From Oscillospiraceae bacterium (GTDB taxonomy: Bacteria; Bacillota; Clostridia; Oscillospirales; Ruminococcaceae), in assembly GCA_020024215.1 (NCBI GenBank), contig JAHHUC010000006.1, positions 1-49,940 on the forward strand: 49,940 nucleotides of DNA, in the 5' to 3' direction. Of the stretch, positions 42,976-49,940 are shown piece after piece. Position 1 is the first letter of the stretch. Each line of letters begins with the position of its first letter. The position numbers and the translations under genes are program-made. Below the pieces are notes generated by a model. That model did not search any database and had not been told where the DNA came from. It was given only the letters and a program-made list of their open reading frames with translations.

Positions 42976-43938
42976 TTATACCAAAAGCGGAGATACAGGG
43001 CGGTCTGTATATATGCGGCTTATAGCCTCGGCAAAAACAGGAGCCACATTGAGCTGCTTTATCTTTCCGGAGGCGGTATTTCCTATAACAGGGATGGTAT
43101 CCAAAAGGATGACCTCCTTGAGAACGCTTTCCTCAATTCTGTCAAGTGCAGGTCCTGAGAGCACTCCATGAGTTGCGCCTGCATATACACATTTGGCTCC
43201 GCCCTTTGTAACAAGTGCATTGGCAGCATTTGTAAGTGTTCCGGCAGTATCAATCATATCATCGACAATAACGCAGGTCTTATCCTTTACATCACCGATG
43301 ATATTCATCACCTCTGAAACATTGGGATTGGGGCGGCGCTTGTCAATTATAGCCAAGGATGCGTCTATTCTTTCGGCAAACTTTCTTGAGCGTGCAACAG
43401 AGCCTAAATCGGGAGAAACCACAACAAGATCATCTCTTTCAAAATTCTTGAACTTGTCAATATAATATTTTGCCAAAAGGGGAACTCCCATAAGATGATC
43501 CACAGGAATATCAAAAAATCCCTGAATCTGATTTGCGTGAAGATCCATGGTAAGAACTCTGTCTGCACCTGCTGCTGTGATGAGATCTGCCACCAGCTTT
43601 GCAGAAATAGGATCTCTTGCCTTGGCTTTTCTGTCCTGACGGGCATATCCGAAGTAAGGAATAACTGCGGTGATCCTTCCTGCGGAGGCTCTCTTGAATG
43701 CATCTATGGAAATCAAAAGCTCCATAAGGTTGTTGTTCACCGGCTGGCAGGTGGACTGTACGATAAATACATCGGAGCCTCTTACCGATTCGTTGATGGA
43801 AACGGCTATTTCTCCGTCAGAAAAGGTCTTGACCTGCATATCACCTAAGGGCAATCCCAAAACCTTGGCTATCTCCTCCGCCACAGGCTTGTTGGAATTG
43901 CAGGTAAAAATTTTGATATCCTTGCCATGAATGTTCAT
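42976..43938 (-). CDS. prs: Ribose-phosphate pyrophosphokinase
   Basis: Makes PRPP from ribose 5-phosphate and ATP for nucleotide, histidine and NAD synthesis. The 320 residues include IKIFTCNSNKPVAEEIA, the ATP site RQDRKAKARDPISAK, the metal site DLHANQIQGFFDIPVDHL and the PRPP loop CVIVDDMIDTAGTL. GGGAG precedes the start. Its order after glmU and before pth matches Bacillus. Confidence 0.98.
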   Translation of the reverse strand: MNIHGKDIKIFTCNSNKPVAEEIAKVLGLPLGDMQVKTFSDGEIAVSINESVRGSDVFIVQSTCQPVNNNLMELLISIDAFKRASAGRITAVIPYFGYARQDRKAKARDPISAKLVADLITAAGADRVLTMDLHANQIQGFFDIPVDHLMGVPLLAKYYIDKFKNFERDDLVVVSPDLGSVARSRKFAERIDASLAIIDKRRPNPNVSEVMNIIGDVKDKTCVIVDDMIDTAGTLTNAANALVTKGGAKCVYAGATHGVLSGPALDRIEESVLKEVILLDTIPVIGNTASGKIKQLNVAPVFAEAISRIYTDRPVSPLLV

Positions 43939-44016
43939 AACTCTTCTCCCTCAAAAGTATTATGTAATTGTTACACTGTATAAAATGAAGCTTTCTGCCT
44001 CAATTTACCTGAAAAA

Positions 44017-45399
44017 TTATTTTTTTCTGTGCTTTAGCGCACCCTTTGGCTTTATCACAAGGCGAGCCCTGCCGATTGCCAAAGCATCCTCTTCTATATC
44101 ATCAGTGACCGTGGAAGCAGCAGCCACATAGGCGCCCTTTTTCACGGTTACAGGGGCGATGAGGTTTGAATTGCAGCCTATGAAGGCATTGTCCTCAACC
44201 TTTGTCCTGTATTTTTTCACACCGTCATAATTCACAGTGACAACTCCGCAGCCCACATTTATATGGGAGCCGAAGTCGCTGTCACCTATATATGTCAGAT
44301 GGGCAAAGGAGGTTTTTTCGCCCACTGTGGAATTTTTCACCTCTACAAAGTTTCCTATCTTCACCCTATCGCCTATGTGGGAATTTGGTCTTAGCTGTGT
44401 AAAGGGCCCTATTTTGCACTCATTTCCTATGGTGCTGTCTGAAATCTTGGTTTGCTCTATTATATTATTATCCCCCACAATGGAATTGTCAATACAGGAA
44501 TTAGGTCCTATAACATTTCCTTTGCCAATAATTGACCTGCCTTTTACAATAGTATTTGGCAATATTTCCGAATTTTCGCCAATTTTTACATCCGGAGATA
44601 TGATGACACCGTCTTTTATGGGAATTGACACCCCATTTTCATAGTGCATTGAAAGAACAGCATCTCTGGCAATTTCATTTAAACGAGCAAGCTGTTCCCT
44701 TGTGTTTGCACCCAGAACAGCTTTTTTGTCGGCGCAGGCAAAGCCCATAGCCTTATTTTTGCCATTTTCTGCAATTTCACACATATCTGTAAGATAATAT
44801 TCCCCTGTGAGCGCATTTTTTTGAAGCCTTCTGAGGTTTTCCAAAAGGAAGGAGGCTTTAAACCAATATGCTCCTGAATTTACCTCCTTTATTTCAAGCT
44901 CCCAAGCTGTGCAGTTTTTCTTTTCAACTATGGCAGTCACCCTGTCCCCGGCTCTTTTTATCCTGCCATAGCTTTCTCCGTCATCCAAATTTGCAGTCAG
45001 CACCGCCATGTCATAAGAGGATGAGGAAAGCTTCTCAAAGCTTTTTTCCAAATCCTCAGGATTTATAAAGGGGGCATCTCCGCAGAAAACCCCTATGTAA
45101 GAAATTCCCTTTTTTATCTCATCCCCTATAAATTCCTCCGCCATCAAAACAGCGTGGCCTGTGCCGAGCTTTTCCTTCTGTACTGCAGTTTTAACATTTG
45201 CAGGAAGAAGCTGCGCAACGCCGTTGTCCTCATTGGAAATTATAACGCATATATCCTCTTCATCTATTCCGGCTTTTTTCAAAGAATCCAAAACCCAAAG
45301 TATCATGGGCTTGAAAAGCACCTCACAGCACACCTTTGATTTTTCCGATTTCATTCTCTTGCCGCTGCCTGCTGCAAGAATTACTGCTCCTTTTTTCAA
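44017..45399 (-). CDS. glmU: Bifunctional GlmU (UDP-N-acetylglucosamine synthesis)
   Basis: GlmU acetylates glucosamine 1-phosphate and then uridylylates it, making the precursor of peptidoglycan. The 460 residues have the N-terminal pyrophosphorylase (VILAAGSGKRMKS, GVFCGDAPFINP) and the C-terminal left-handed beta-helix acetyltransferase (hexapeptide repeats, LTYIGDSDFG, NVGCGVVTVNYDG). I chose TTG at 45399 because GGAGG lies 8 bases upstream; two upstream in-frame candidates sit too close to or upstream of that site. Confidence 0.95.
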   Translation of the reverse strand: MKKGAVILAAGSGKRMKSEKSKVCCEVLFKPMILWVLDSLKKAGIDEEDICVIISNEDNGVAQLLPANVKTAVQKEKLGTGHAVLMAEEFIGDEIKKGISYIGVFCGDAPFINPEDLEKSFEKLSSSSYDMAVLTANLDDGESYGRIKRAGDRVTAIVEKKNCTAWELEIKEVNSGAYWFKASFLLENLRRLQKNALTGEYYLTDMCEIAENGKNKAMGFACADKKAVLGANTREQLARLNEIARDAVLSMHYENGVSIPIKDGVIISPDVKIGENSEILPNTIVKGRSIIGKGNVIGPNSCIDNSIVGDNNIIEQTKISDSTIGNECKIGPFTQLRPNSHIGDRVKIGNFVEVKNSTVGEKTSFAHLTYIGDSDFGSHINVGCGVVTVNYDGVKKYRTKVEDNAFIGCNSNLIAPVTVKKGAYVAAASTVTDDIEEDALAIGRARLVIKPKGALKHRKK

Positions 45400-45450
45400 T
45401 ATCATTACCTCCAAACAAACTCAAAACACAATGTAATAAGATTTTTTATT

Positions 45451-46584
45451 TTAGTTTTCGCTGAAAAGATAGGCGTTGGAATATTTGTGCACATTAAGCA
45501 CCAAGCCTATGGATGCGTATGTCATGACAACCGATGTCCCTCCGGCAGAAAAAAACGGTATCGGCAGACCTGCAACCGGCAGCATGGAAAGACACATGCC
45601 TATGCCCCAGAAGGTCTGAAAAAATATAATAGCAAAAACTCCCACGCATATATATCTTCCCAGAAGATCCCCTGCCGTAACAGCATTTTTCATTATCCTC
45701 ACACAGATGAAGCCCAGTATCAATATTATGCCCAAAGTTCCCAAAAAGCCCATAGCCTCGCCGGCATAGGCAAAAATAAAATCGTTGTGCATCTCAGGTA
45801 TGTAGGATACATCATGGGAAAAAAGGCCCTTGCCGAAAACCTGACCGGAGCCTATGGAAATAAGCCCGTTTCCCTGCTGCCAGCCCTTGCCGGTGGGGTC
45901 CAATTCCGGATTGAGGACTGTAAGCACCCTCATTCTTTTATCATCGTCAAAGAGGAAGAACCAGACTATGGGGGAAGCTAAGAGAGCAATTCCCGCAGCA
46001 GAGCCTATATATGCCCAGCTTAAGCCTGCCGAAAAAAGCATGACCGCAAAAATAACAATAAACACCATCGCCGTTCCGTGATCTCCCTGAAGCACAACCA
46101 AAAACGTGGGAATTGCTCCGTGTATGCAAAGTCCAATAAGATTTTTAGGATTGTTTATGCTGTCATGAACCTTTTCCAAATGAAGGGCAAAGGTTATTAT
46201 AAAGGCCAGCTTCAATATTTCCGAGGGCTGAAAGCTCAAATTTATAAACGGGATTTTAAGCCATGCCCTGTCATCTATATAATCTGCACGCTTTTGACCT
46301 ATAAAATATGTCAGGCTTACAAGAAGTATAGAGGCAGGCATAAATATCTTCCAAAGCTTTGAAAGAAAATGATAATCCAGTGAGGTTATCAAAAGAGCTG
46401 CACAAACGCCCATCATAGCGGCAAAAATCTGAACAAGTATCACCCTGTCCACCACATAACCTGCATTGTATATTCCCCATATAAGGCTGACGCTTATGCA
46501 CGAGCATAAAACGCACAAAAGCAAAAGCAGGTGGTCAAGTCTGCGGGTGAATTTTAAAATTATAGAGCCTATTTTTTTTAACAC
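45451..46584 (-). CDS. rodA: RodA/FtsW-type SEDS peptidoglycan polymerase
   Basis: SEDS proteins polymerise glycan strands; RodA works in cell elongation. The 377-residue protein has about ten membrane helices. Visible signatures are the FQPSEILKLAF and QGDHGTAM motifs, GNGLISIGSGQVFGKG and PEMHNDFIFAYAGE, which holds the catalytic-type aspartate, and LPIPFFSAGGTS near the end. The VVLQGDHGT and short periplasmic loops favour RodA over FtsW or SpoVE, but this is not certain. The GTG start follows AAGGAG. glmU follows 51 bases later. Confidence 0.9.
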   Translation of the reverse strand: MLKKIGSIILKFTRRLDHLLLLLCVLCSCISVSLIWGIYNAGYVVDRVILVQIFAAMMGVCAALLITSLDYHFLSKLWKIFMPASILLVSLTYFIGQKRADYIDDRAWLKIPFINLSFQPSEILKLAFIITFALHLEKVHDSINNPKNLIGLCIHGAIPTFLVVLQGDHGTAMVFIVIFAVMLFSAGLSWAYIGSAAGIALLASPIVWFFLFDDDKRMRVLTVLNPELDPTGKGWQQGNGLISIGSGQVFGKGLFSHDVSYIPEMHNDFIFAYAGEAMGFLGTLGIILILGFICVRIMKNAVTAGDLLGRYICVGVFAIIFFQTFWGIGMCLSMLPVAGLPIPFFSAGGTSVVMTYASIGLVLNVHKYSNAYLFSEN

Positions 46585-46617
46585 GCAAGCTGTTCTCCTT
46601 AAATTTTCTGTTACTTA

Positions 46618-46646
46618 ATTATAATGCCATACGGCAATAAAAACAA
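46618..46646 (-). promoter_or_regulatory. Promoter of rodA-glmU-prs
   Basis: Minus-strand -35 TTGTTT (46641-46646), 17-base spacer, perfect -10 TATAAT (46618-46623). Confidence 0.7.
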
Positions 46647-46678
46647 TAGAACAGACTTTAATTTTAATCAATTTAAAC

Positions 46679-46707
46679 TGGAAAATGACAGCTTCAGGTG
46701 TTATAAT
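46679..46707 (+). promoter_or_regulatory. Promoter of tsaE-tsaB-rpiB
   Basis: Perfect -10 TATAAT (46702-46707) with extended TGT; the -35 position reads TGGAAA (46679-46684). Divergent from the rodA promoter. Confidence 0.6.
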
Positions 46708-46733
46708 GATAAAAAGAACACAAAGGGAGTATG

Positions 46734-47162
46734 ATGAATATAAACAGGACGTTTTTATCTAAAAGCACACAGGAGACAGAAAAAATTGCTATGGATTTCG
46801 CCTCTTTGCTTAAAGAAGGCTGCATCATCTCCTTCAAGGGCGGACTTGGAATGGGAAAAACCGCCTTTGTAAGGGGAATGGCAAAAAAAATTGCTCCTGA
46901 CAATGTTGTTTTAAGCCCCACCTTTACAATCATAAACGAATACAGAGGGGAGCTTAACATATGCCATATGGATGCCTACCGGCTTTCCTCTGCGGATGAG
47001 CTTTTTGAAACAGGCTTTTATGACTATGTGGAAAACAACTGGGTGTGCTGTGTGGAGTGGTCAGAAAATGTAGAGGGTGCCTTCACACCCGATTATACAA
47101 TAGAATTCAAGCTCCTTAGCGACAATGAAAGAGAGATAACAATTCTCAGGAAGGAAAATTAA
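46734..47162 (+). CDS. tsaE: TsaE, ATPase of the tRNA t6A synthesis complex
   Basis: TsaE works with TsaB and TsaD to make the universal t6A37 modification of ANN-decoding tRNAs. The protein (142 residues) has Walker A GGLGMGKTAFVRG, SPTFTIINEY and the HMDAYRL and VEWSENV motifs. Two ATGs lie in a row; I chose the second, at 46734, because GGGAG is too close to the first. It overlaps nothing; tsaB begins right after its stop. tsaD is not in the window. Confidence 0.95.
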   Translation: MNINRTFLSKSTQETEKIAMDFASLLKEGCIISFKGGLGMGKTAFVRGMAKKIAPDNVVLSPTFTIINEYRGELNICHMDAYRLSSADELFETGFYDYVENNWVCCVEWSENVEGAFTPDYTIEFKLLSDNEREITILRKEN

Positions 47163-47840
47163 ATGCTTCTTGCAATAGATACATCCTCAAAGGCCTGCTC
47201 CTGTGCGCTTTTTGACAATGACAGGCTGATTGCGGAAAATTATATAGAGACAGATCTTACACACTCAAAATCTCTTCTTCCAATGATAGAGGCCTGCCTT
47301 TCAATATCGGGAAAAACCATAGATGATATCCATATGGTGGCAGTATCCGAGGGACCCGGCTCCTACACGGGCCTCAGGATAGGCATGGCAACAGCCAAGG
47401 GGATCGCCTTTCCTAAAAATTTGGACTGCTGCAAGGTTTCCACACTTTTATCCTTAGCTTATAACCTAAAGGATTCAGAAGGCACGGTGTGTGCTGTTTT
47501 GGATGCCAGAGCAGGACAGATCTTCACAGCCCTTTTTAATGTAAAGTCGGGAATTGTCACAAGGCTTTGCCCGGATACGGCAGCGTCAATTGATGAATTT
47601 AAAGATAAAATTCCCAAGGGCTCCTTTTTTGTGGGCGACGGCGCCAGAATGTTAAAGGAGAGGCTTCATGAAAAGGAGGCTGTGCTTCCTTCACCTGCCC
47701 TTCTTTATCAAAGGGCCTCATCTGTGGGGCTTGCCTGTTTAAGCGGTGAAGGGACAAAATGCAAGGGAAATGATCTGGTTCCGAATTATTTAAGGCTGTC
47801 ACAGGCAGAAAGAGAAAAATTAAAGAAAGAGGGAAAATAA
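47163..47840 (+). CDS. tsaB: TsaB, tRNA t6A complex dimerisation protein
   Basis: A 225-residue ASKHA-fold pseudoenzyme that scaffolds the t6A complex. Family marks are LLAIDTSSKACSCALF, HSKSLLPMIE, VSEGPGSYTGLRIGMATAKG and VLDARAGQIFTALF. The ATG directly follows the tsaE stop. Confidence 0.95.
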   Translation: MLLAIDTSSKACSCALFDNDRLIAENYIETDLTHSKSLLPMIEACLSISGKTIDDIHMVAVSEGPGSYTGLRIGMATAKGIAFPKNLDCCKVSTLLSLAYNLKDSEGTVCAVLDARAGQIFTALFNVKSGIVTRLCPDTAASIDEFKDKIPKGSFFVGDGARMLKERLHEKEAVLPSPALLYQRASSVGLACLSGEGTKCKGNDLVPNYLRLSQAEREKLKKEGK

Positions 47841-47841
47841 A

Positions 47842-48285
47842 ATGAAGCTTGCCATAGGATGTGATCACGGCGGTTTTCTTTTAAAGGAATCTGTTAAAAA
47901 ATTCTTGGATGAAAGAGGAGTTGAGTATAAGGACTTCGGCTGCTATGATGAAAAATCGGTGGATTATCCTCTGGTTGCAGAGGAGGTTGCCAACTCCATA
48001 GTCTCAGGAGAATTTGAAAGAGGGCTGCTTTTCTGCGGAACAGGAATAGGCATATCCATCTCTGCCAATAAGGTAAAGGGCATAAGGGCAGCCTGCTGCT
48101 CCGACTGCTTCTCTGCAAAGGCAACAAGACAGCATAATGATGCGAACATCCTCTGCATGGGTGGAAGGGTCGTAGGGCCGGGACTTGCAAATGATATGGT
48201 ATCCCTGTTTCTGGATACACCCTTCTTAGGCGGCAGACACCAAAGAAGAATAGATCTTATAAAGGACATTGAAGATAGAAATTAG
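47842..48285 (+). CDS. rpiB: Ribose-5-phosphate isomerase B
   Basis: Interconverts ribose 5-phosphate and ribulose 5-phosphate in the pentose phosphate pathway, supplying the substrate of Prs. The 147-residue protein has GCDHGGFLLKE at the start, the catalytic cysteine in LLFCGTGIGISISANK, and ARQHNDANILCMGGR-like residues (TRQHNDANILCMGGRV). It follows tsaB by one base. Confidence 0.97.
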   Translation: MKLAIGCDHGGFLLKESVKKFLDERGVEYKDFGCYDEKSVDYPLVAEEVANSIVSGEFERGLLFCGTGIGISISANKVKGIRAACCSDCFSAKATRQHNDANILCMGGRVVGPGLANDMVSLFLDTPFLGGRHQRRIDLIKDIEDRN

Positions 48286-48351
48286 AAAAATTCAAATCTC
48301 CTGTATTTTCATATCAGGCAGCGCACAACACAAGATAACGGAGGAATTTAT

Positions 48352-48981
48352 ATGTTAAAACCAATAGTGACAGACCATCCCATGATATGCCATAAGGTGG
48401 CTATCATCCGGGACAAAAACACACCCAGCAAGGATTTCAGGCAGCTTGTTTCGGAAATTGCCATGCTCATGTGCTATGAGGCAACAAGGGATCTTCCCCT
48501 CGAGGATGTGGAGATAGAAACCCCTATGTGCAAAACAACCTGCAAGATGATAAAGGGAAGAACTCTTGCCTTTGTTCCCATCCTGCGGGCAGGTCTTGGT
48601 ATGTGCGATGGTATGCTGGCTATGGTTCCGGCTGCAAAGGTGGGACATATCGGAATGTACAGAGATCCTGTCACTCACACACCGCACGAATATTACTGCA
48701 AGCTGCCCTCTGATATAAACCATAGGGATGTCATCCTGCTTGACCCCATGCTGGCAACCGGCGGCTCTGCCATTGACGCTGTCAACGCCATCAAAAAGCA
48801 CAATCCCAAAAGCATTAAGTTTGTCTGCATAATCTCCTCCCCGGAGGGAATAGAGGCCTTTTCCAATGCCCACCCGGATGTGCAGATTTATACAGCCTCC
48901 ATCGACGAGTGCTTAAACGAGGACAAATACATCATCCCCGGCTTAGGCGATGCAGGAGACAGAATTTTCGGTACAAAGTAA
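48352..48981 (+). CDS. upp: Uracil phosphoribosyltransferase
   Basis: Salvages uracil to UMP using PRPP. The 209 residues include TCKMIKGRTLAFVPILRAGLGM, the HIGMYRDPVTHTPHEYYCKLP segment (split over the family core), the PRPP loop LLDPMLATGGSA and the C-terminal uracil site YIIPGLGDAGDRIFGTK. GGAGG precedes the start. 66 bases separate it from rpiB. Confidence 0.97.
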   Translation: MLKPIVTDHPMICHKVAIIRDKNTPSKDFRQLVSEIAMLMCYEATRDLPLEDVEIETPMCKTTCKMIKGRTLAFVPILRAGLGMCDGMLAMVPAAKVGHIGMYRDPVTHTPHEYYCKLPSDINHRDVILLDPMLATGGSAIDAVNAIKKHNPKSIKFVCIISSPEGIEAFSNAHPDVQIYTASIDECLNEDKYIIPGLGDAGDRIFGTK

Positions 48982-49036
48982 GCAGATAAATTGCCTGTTG
49001 TAAGCTTTGAAAAATTTTGAAAGGAAGTTTTTTATT

Positions 49037-49940
49037 ATGGGTTACCTTGACAAGAAGTACGTTACAGATATTGATGTGAAGGGAAAAAAGGTTTTCGTAA
49101 GATGCGATTTTAATGTTCCTATGGATGAAAATTTAAACATCAGGGATGACAAGAGGATAGTCGCATCCCTTCCCACTATAAAATATCTTTTGGACAATGA
49201 TGCCGCTGTTATTCTTTCTTCACATCTGGGAAGGCCCAAGAACGGCTTTGAAGAAAAATTTTCACTGAAGCCTGTTGCAAAAAGGCTTTCTCAGCTTTTA
49301 AACAAGGATGTCACCTTAGCTTCTGATGTAATAGGCGAAGATGCCAAAAAGAAGGCAGCAGAATTAAAGTGCGGTGAGGTTCTCCTTTTGGAAAATGTGA
49401 GATTTGAAAAGGGAGAAACAAAGAACGATGAGGAAATGAGCAAGGTTTTAGCTTCCTTTGCAGAAATTTTTGTAAATGATGCCTTTGGCTCTGCTCACAG
49501 GGCACACTGCTCCACCACGGGAATAGCATCCTACATACCGGCTGTGGGCGGATTTCTTATGAAGAAGGAGCTTGATGCTCTGGGAAAGGCTTTTGAAAAC
49601 CCCGAAAAGCCTATGGTAGCTGTTTTGGGCGGTTCTAAAGTCAGCGACAAGATAGGCGTTATCGAAAGCCTTTTAAAAAAGGCAGACAGCATACTCATAG
49701 GCGGGGGCATGGCTTATACATTCATTAAGGCAAAGGGCTGTGATGTAGGAAAGTCCCTCTGTGAGGAAGATAAATTAGAACTTGCAAAATCCCTTATGGA
49801 AAAGGCAGAAAAACTGGGCAAAAAGCTTCTTCTTCCTGTTGACACAGTGGCAGCTTATGAGCTTAAGGAAGGCGCGGAATTTAAAACCGTGGACATTGAA
49901 AGCATCCCCTCTGATATGATTGGTGTGGACATAGGTGAAC
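49037..49940 (+). CDS. pgk: Phosphoglycerate kinase, 3' end cut by window edge
   Basis: Makes ATP from 1,3-bisphosphoglycerate in glycolysis. About 301 codons are present. Signatures are KVFVRCDFNVPMD, the ILSSHLGRPK loop, LLLENVRFEKGE, NDAFGSAHRAH and the AVLGGSKVSDKIGVIESLL hinge region, with GGGMAYTFIKAKG after it. AAAGGAAG precedes the ATG. gapA, its usual partner, is not seen in the window. Confidence 0.97.
   Translation, partial: MGYLDKKYVTDIDVKGKKVFVRCDFNVPMDENLNIRDDKRIVASLPTIKYLLDNDAAVILSSHLGRPKNGFEEKFSLKPVAKRLSQLLNKDVTLASDVIGEDAKKKAAELKCGEVLLLENVRFEKGETKNDEEMSKVLASFAEIFVNDAFGSAHRAHCSTTGIASYIPAVGGFLMKKELDALGKAFENPEKPMVAVLGGSKVSDKIGVIESLLKKADSILIGGGMAYTFIKAKGCDVGKSLCEEDKLELAKSLMEKAEKLGKKLLLPVDTVAAYELKEGAEFKTVDIESIPSDMIGVDIGE

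Noticed and set aside
1..49940. CRISPR array, prophage or insertion sequence
   Set aside because: No regularly spaced repeats, integrase, transposase or phage structural genes were seen.

Overview
The window looks like a chromosomal segment of a low-GC, endospore-forming member of the Clostridia. Support: a bofA homologue beside a YaaL-type gene, clostridial housekeeping gene orders (tig-clpP-clpX-lon-engB; rplS-lepB-rbgA-rnhB-yraN; glmU-prs-pth-mfd), sigma-A-type promoters with strong AGGAGG-like ribosome binding sites, frequent TTG/GTG starts, and Gram-positive lipoproteins. I cannot name the species. No phage, transposase, CRISPR array or rRNA was seen; one tRNA is cut by the left edge.

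Layout. 1-8.8 kb (minus strand): tRNA-Val, hslO, a methyltransferase, a YerC-like repressor, engB, lon, clpX, clpP and tig form a protein-quality-control block with its own promoters and a terminator after clpX. 8.8-12.7 kb (minus): metallophosphoesterase, yraN-like, rnhB, rbgA, lepB, rplS; rplS has a strong promoter and a hairpin leader, and a terminator-like hairpin separates it from lepB. 12.7-16.9 kb: a patatin-like lipase (minus), a 138-bp inverted-repeat element, then yaaL-like/bofA and a FlK-like thioesterase (plus), and a secreted protein (minus) with a very strong promoter. 16.9-22.8 kb (minus): comEC, holA, an RNase M5-like Toprim gene, then an MBOAT-like and a DHHW/AlgJ-like gene that have both lost their catalytic residues. 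23-25 kb: a two-part ThrE-type exporter (plus) and a Sir2 deacylase (minus).

25-38.5 kb is the more accessory part: a lipoprotein; a TetR regulator with two abutting palindromic operators and a heterodimeric ABC exporter-fold pair; an NRAMP-fold transporter that lacks the metal-binding motifs, with a small membrane partner; a MATE efflux gene broken by one extra T; dihydrofolate reductase; and a second large lipoprotein. 38.5-46.6 kb (minus): a small membrane protein, mfd, pth, prs, glmU, rodA. 46.7-49.9 kb (plus): tsaE, tsaB, rpiB, upp and the start of pgk.

Most of the window is ordinary core genome. The observations most worth following are the co-degenerate MBOAT/DHHW pair in the comEC-holA operon, the NRAMP-like protein without DPGN/MPHN motifs, the compact TetR operator with a matching half-site ahead of the ABC genes, the frameshifted MATE gene, the inverted-repeat element ahead of bofA, and unusual C-terminal tails on trigger factor and Lon. 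All family assignments are from reading motifs by eye; no database search was run.
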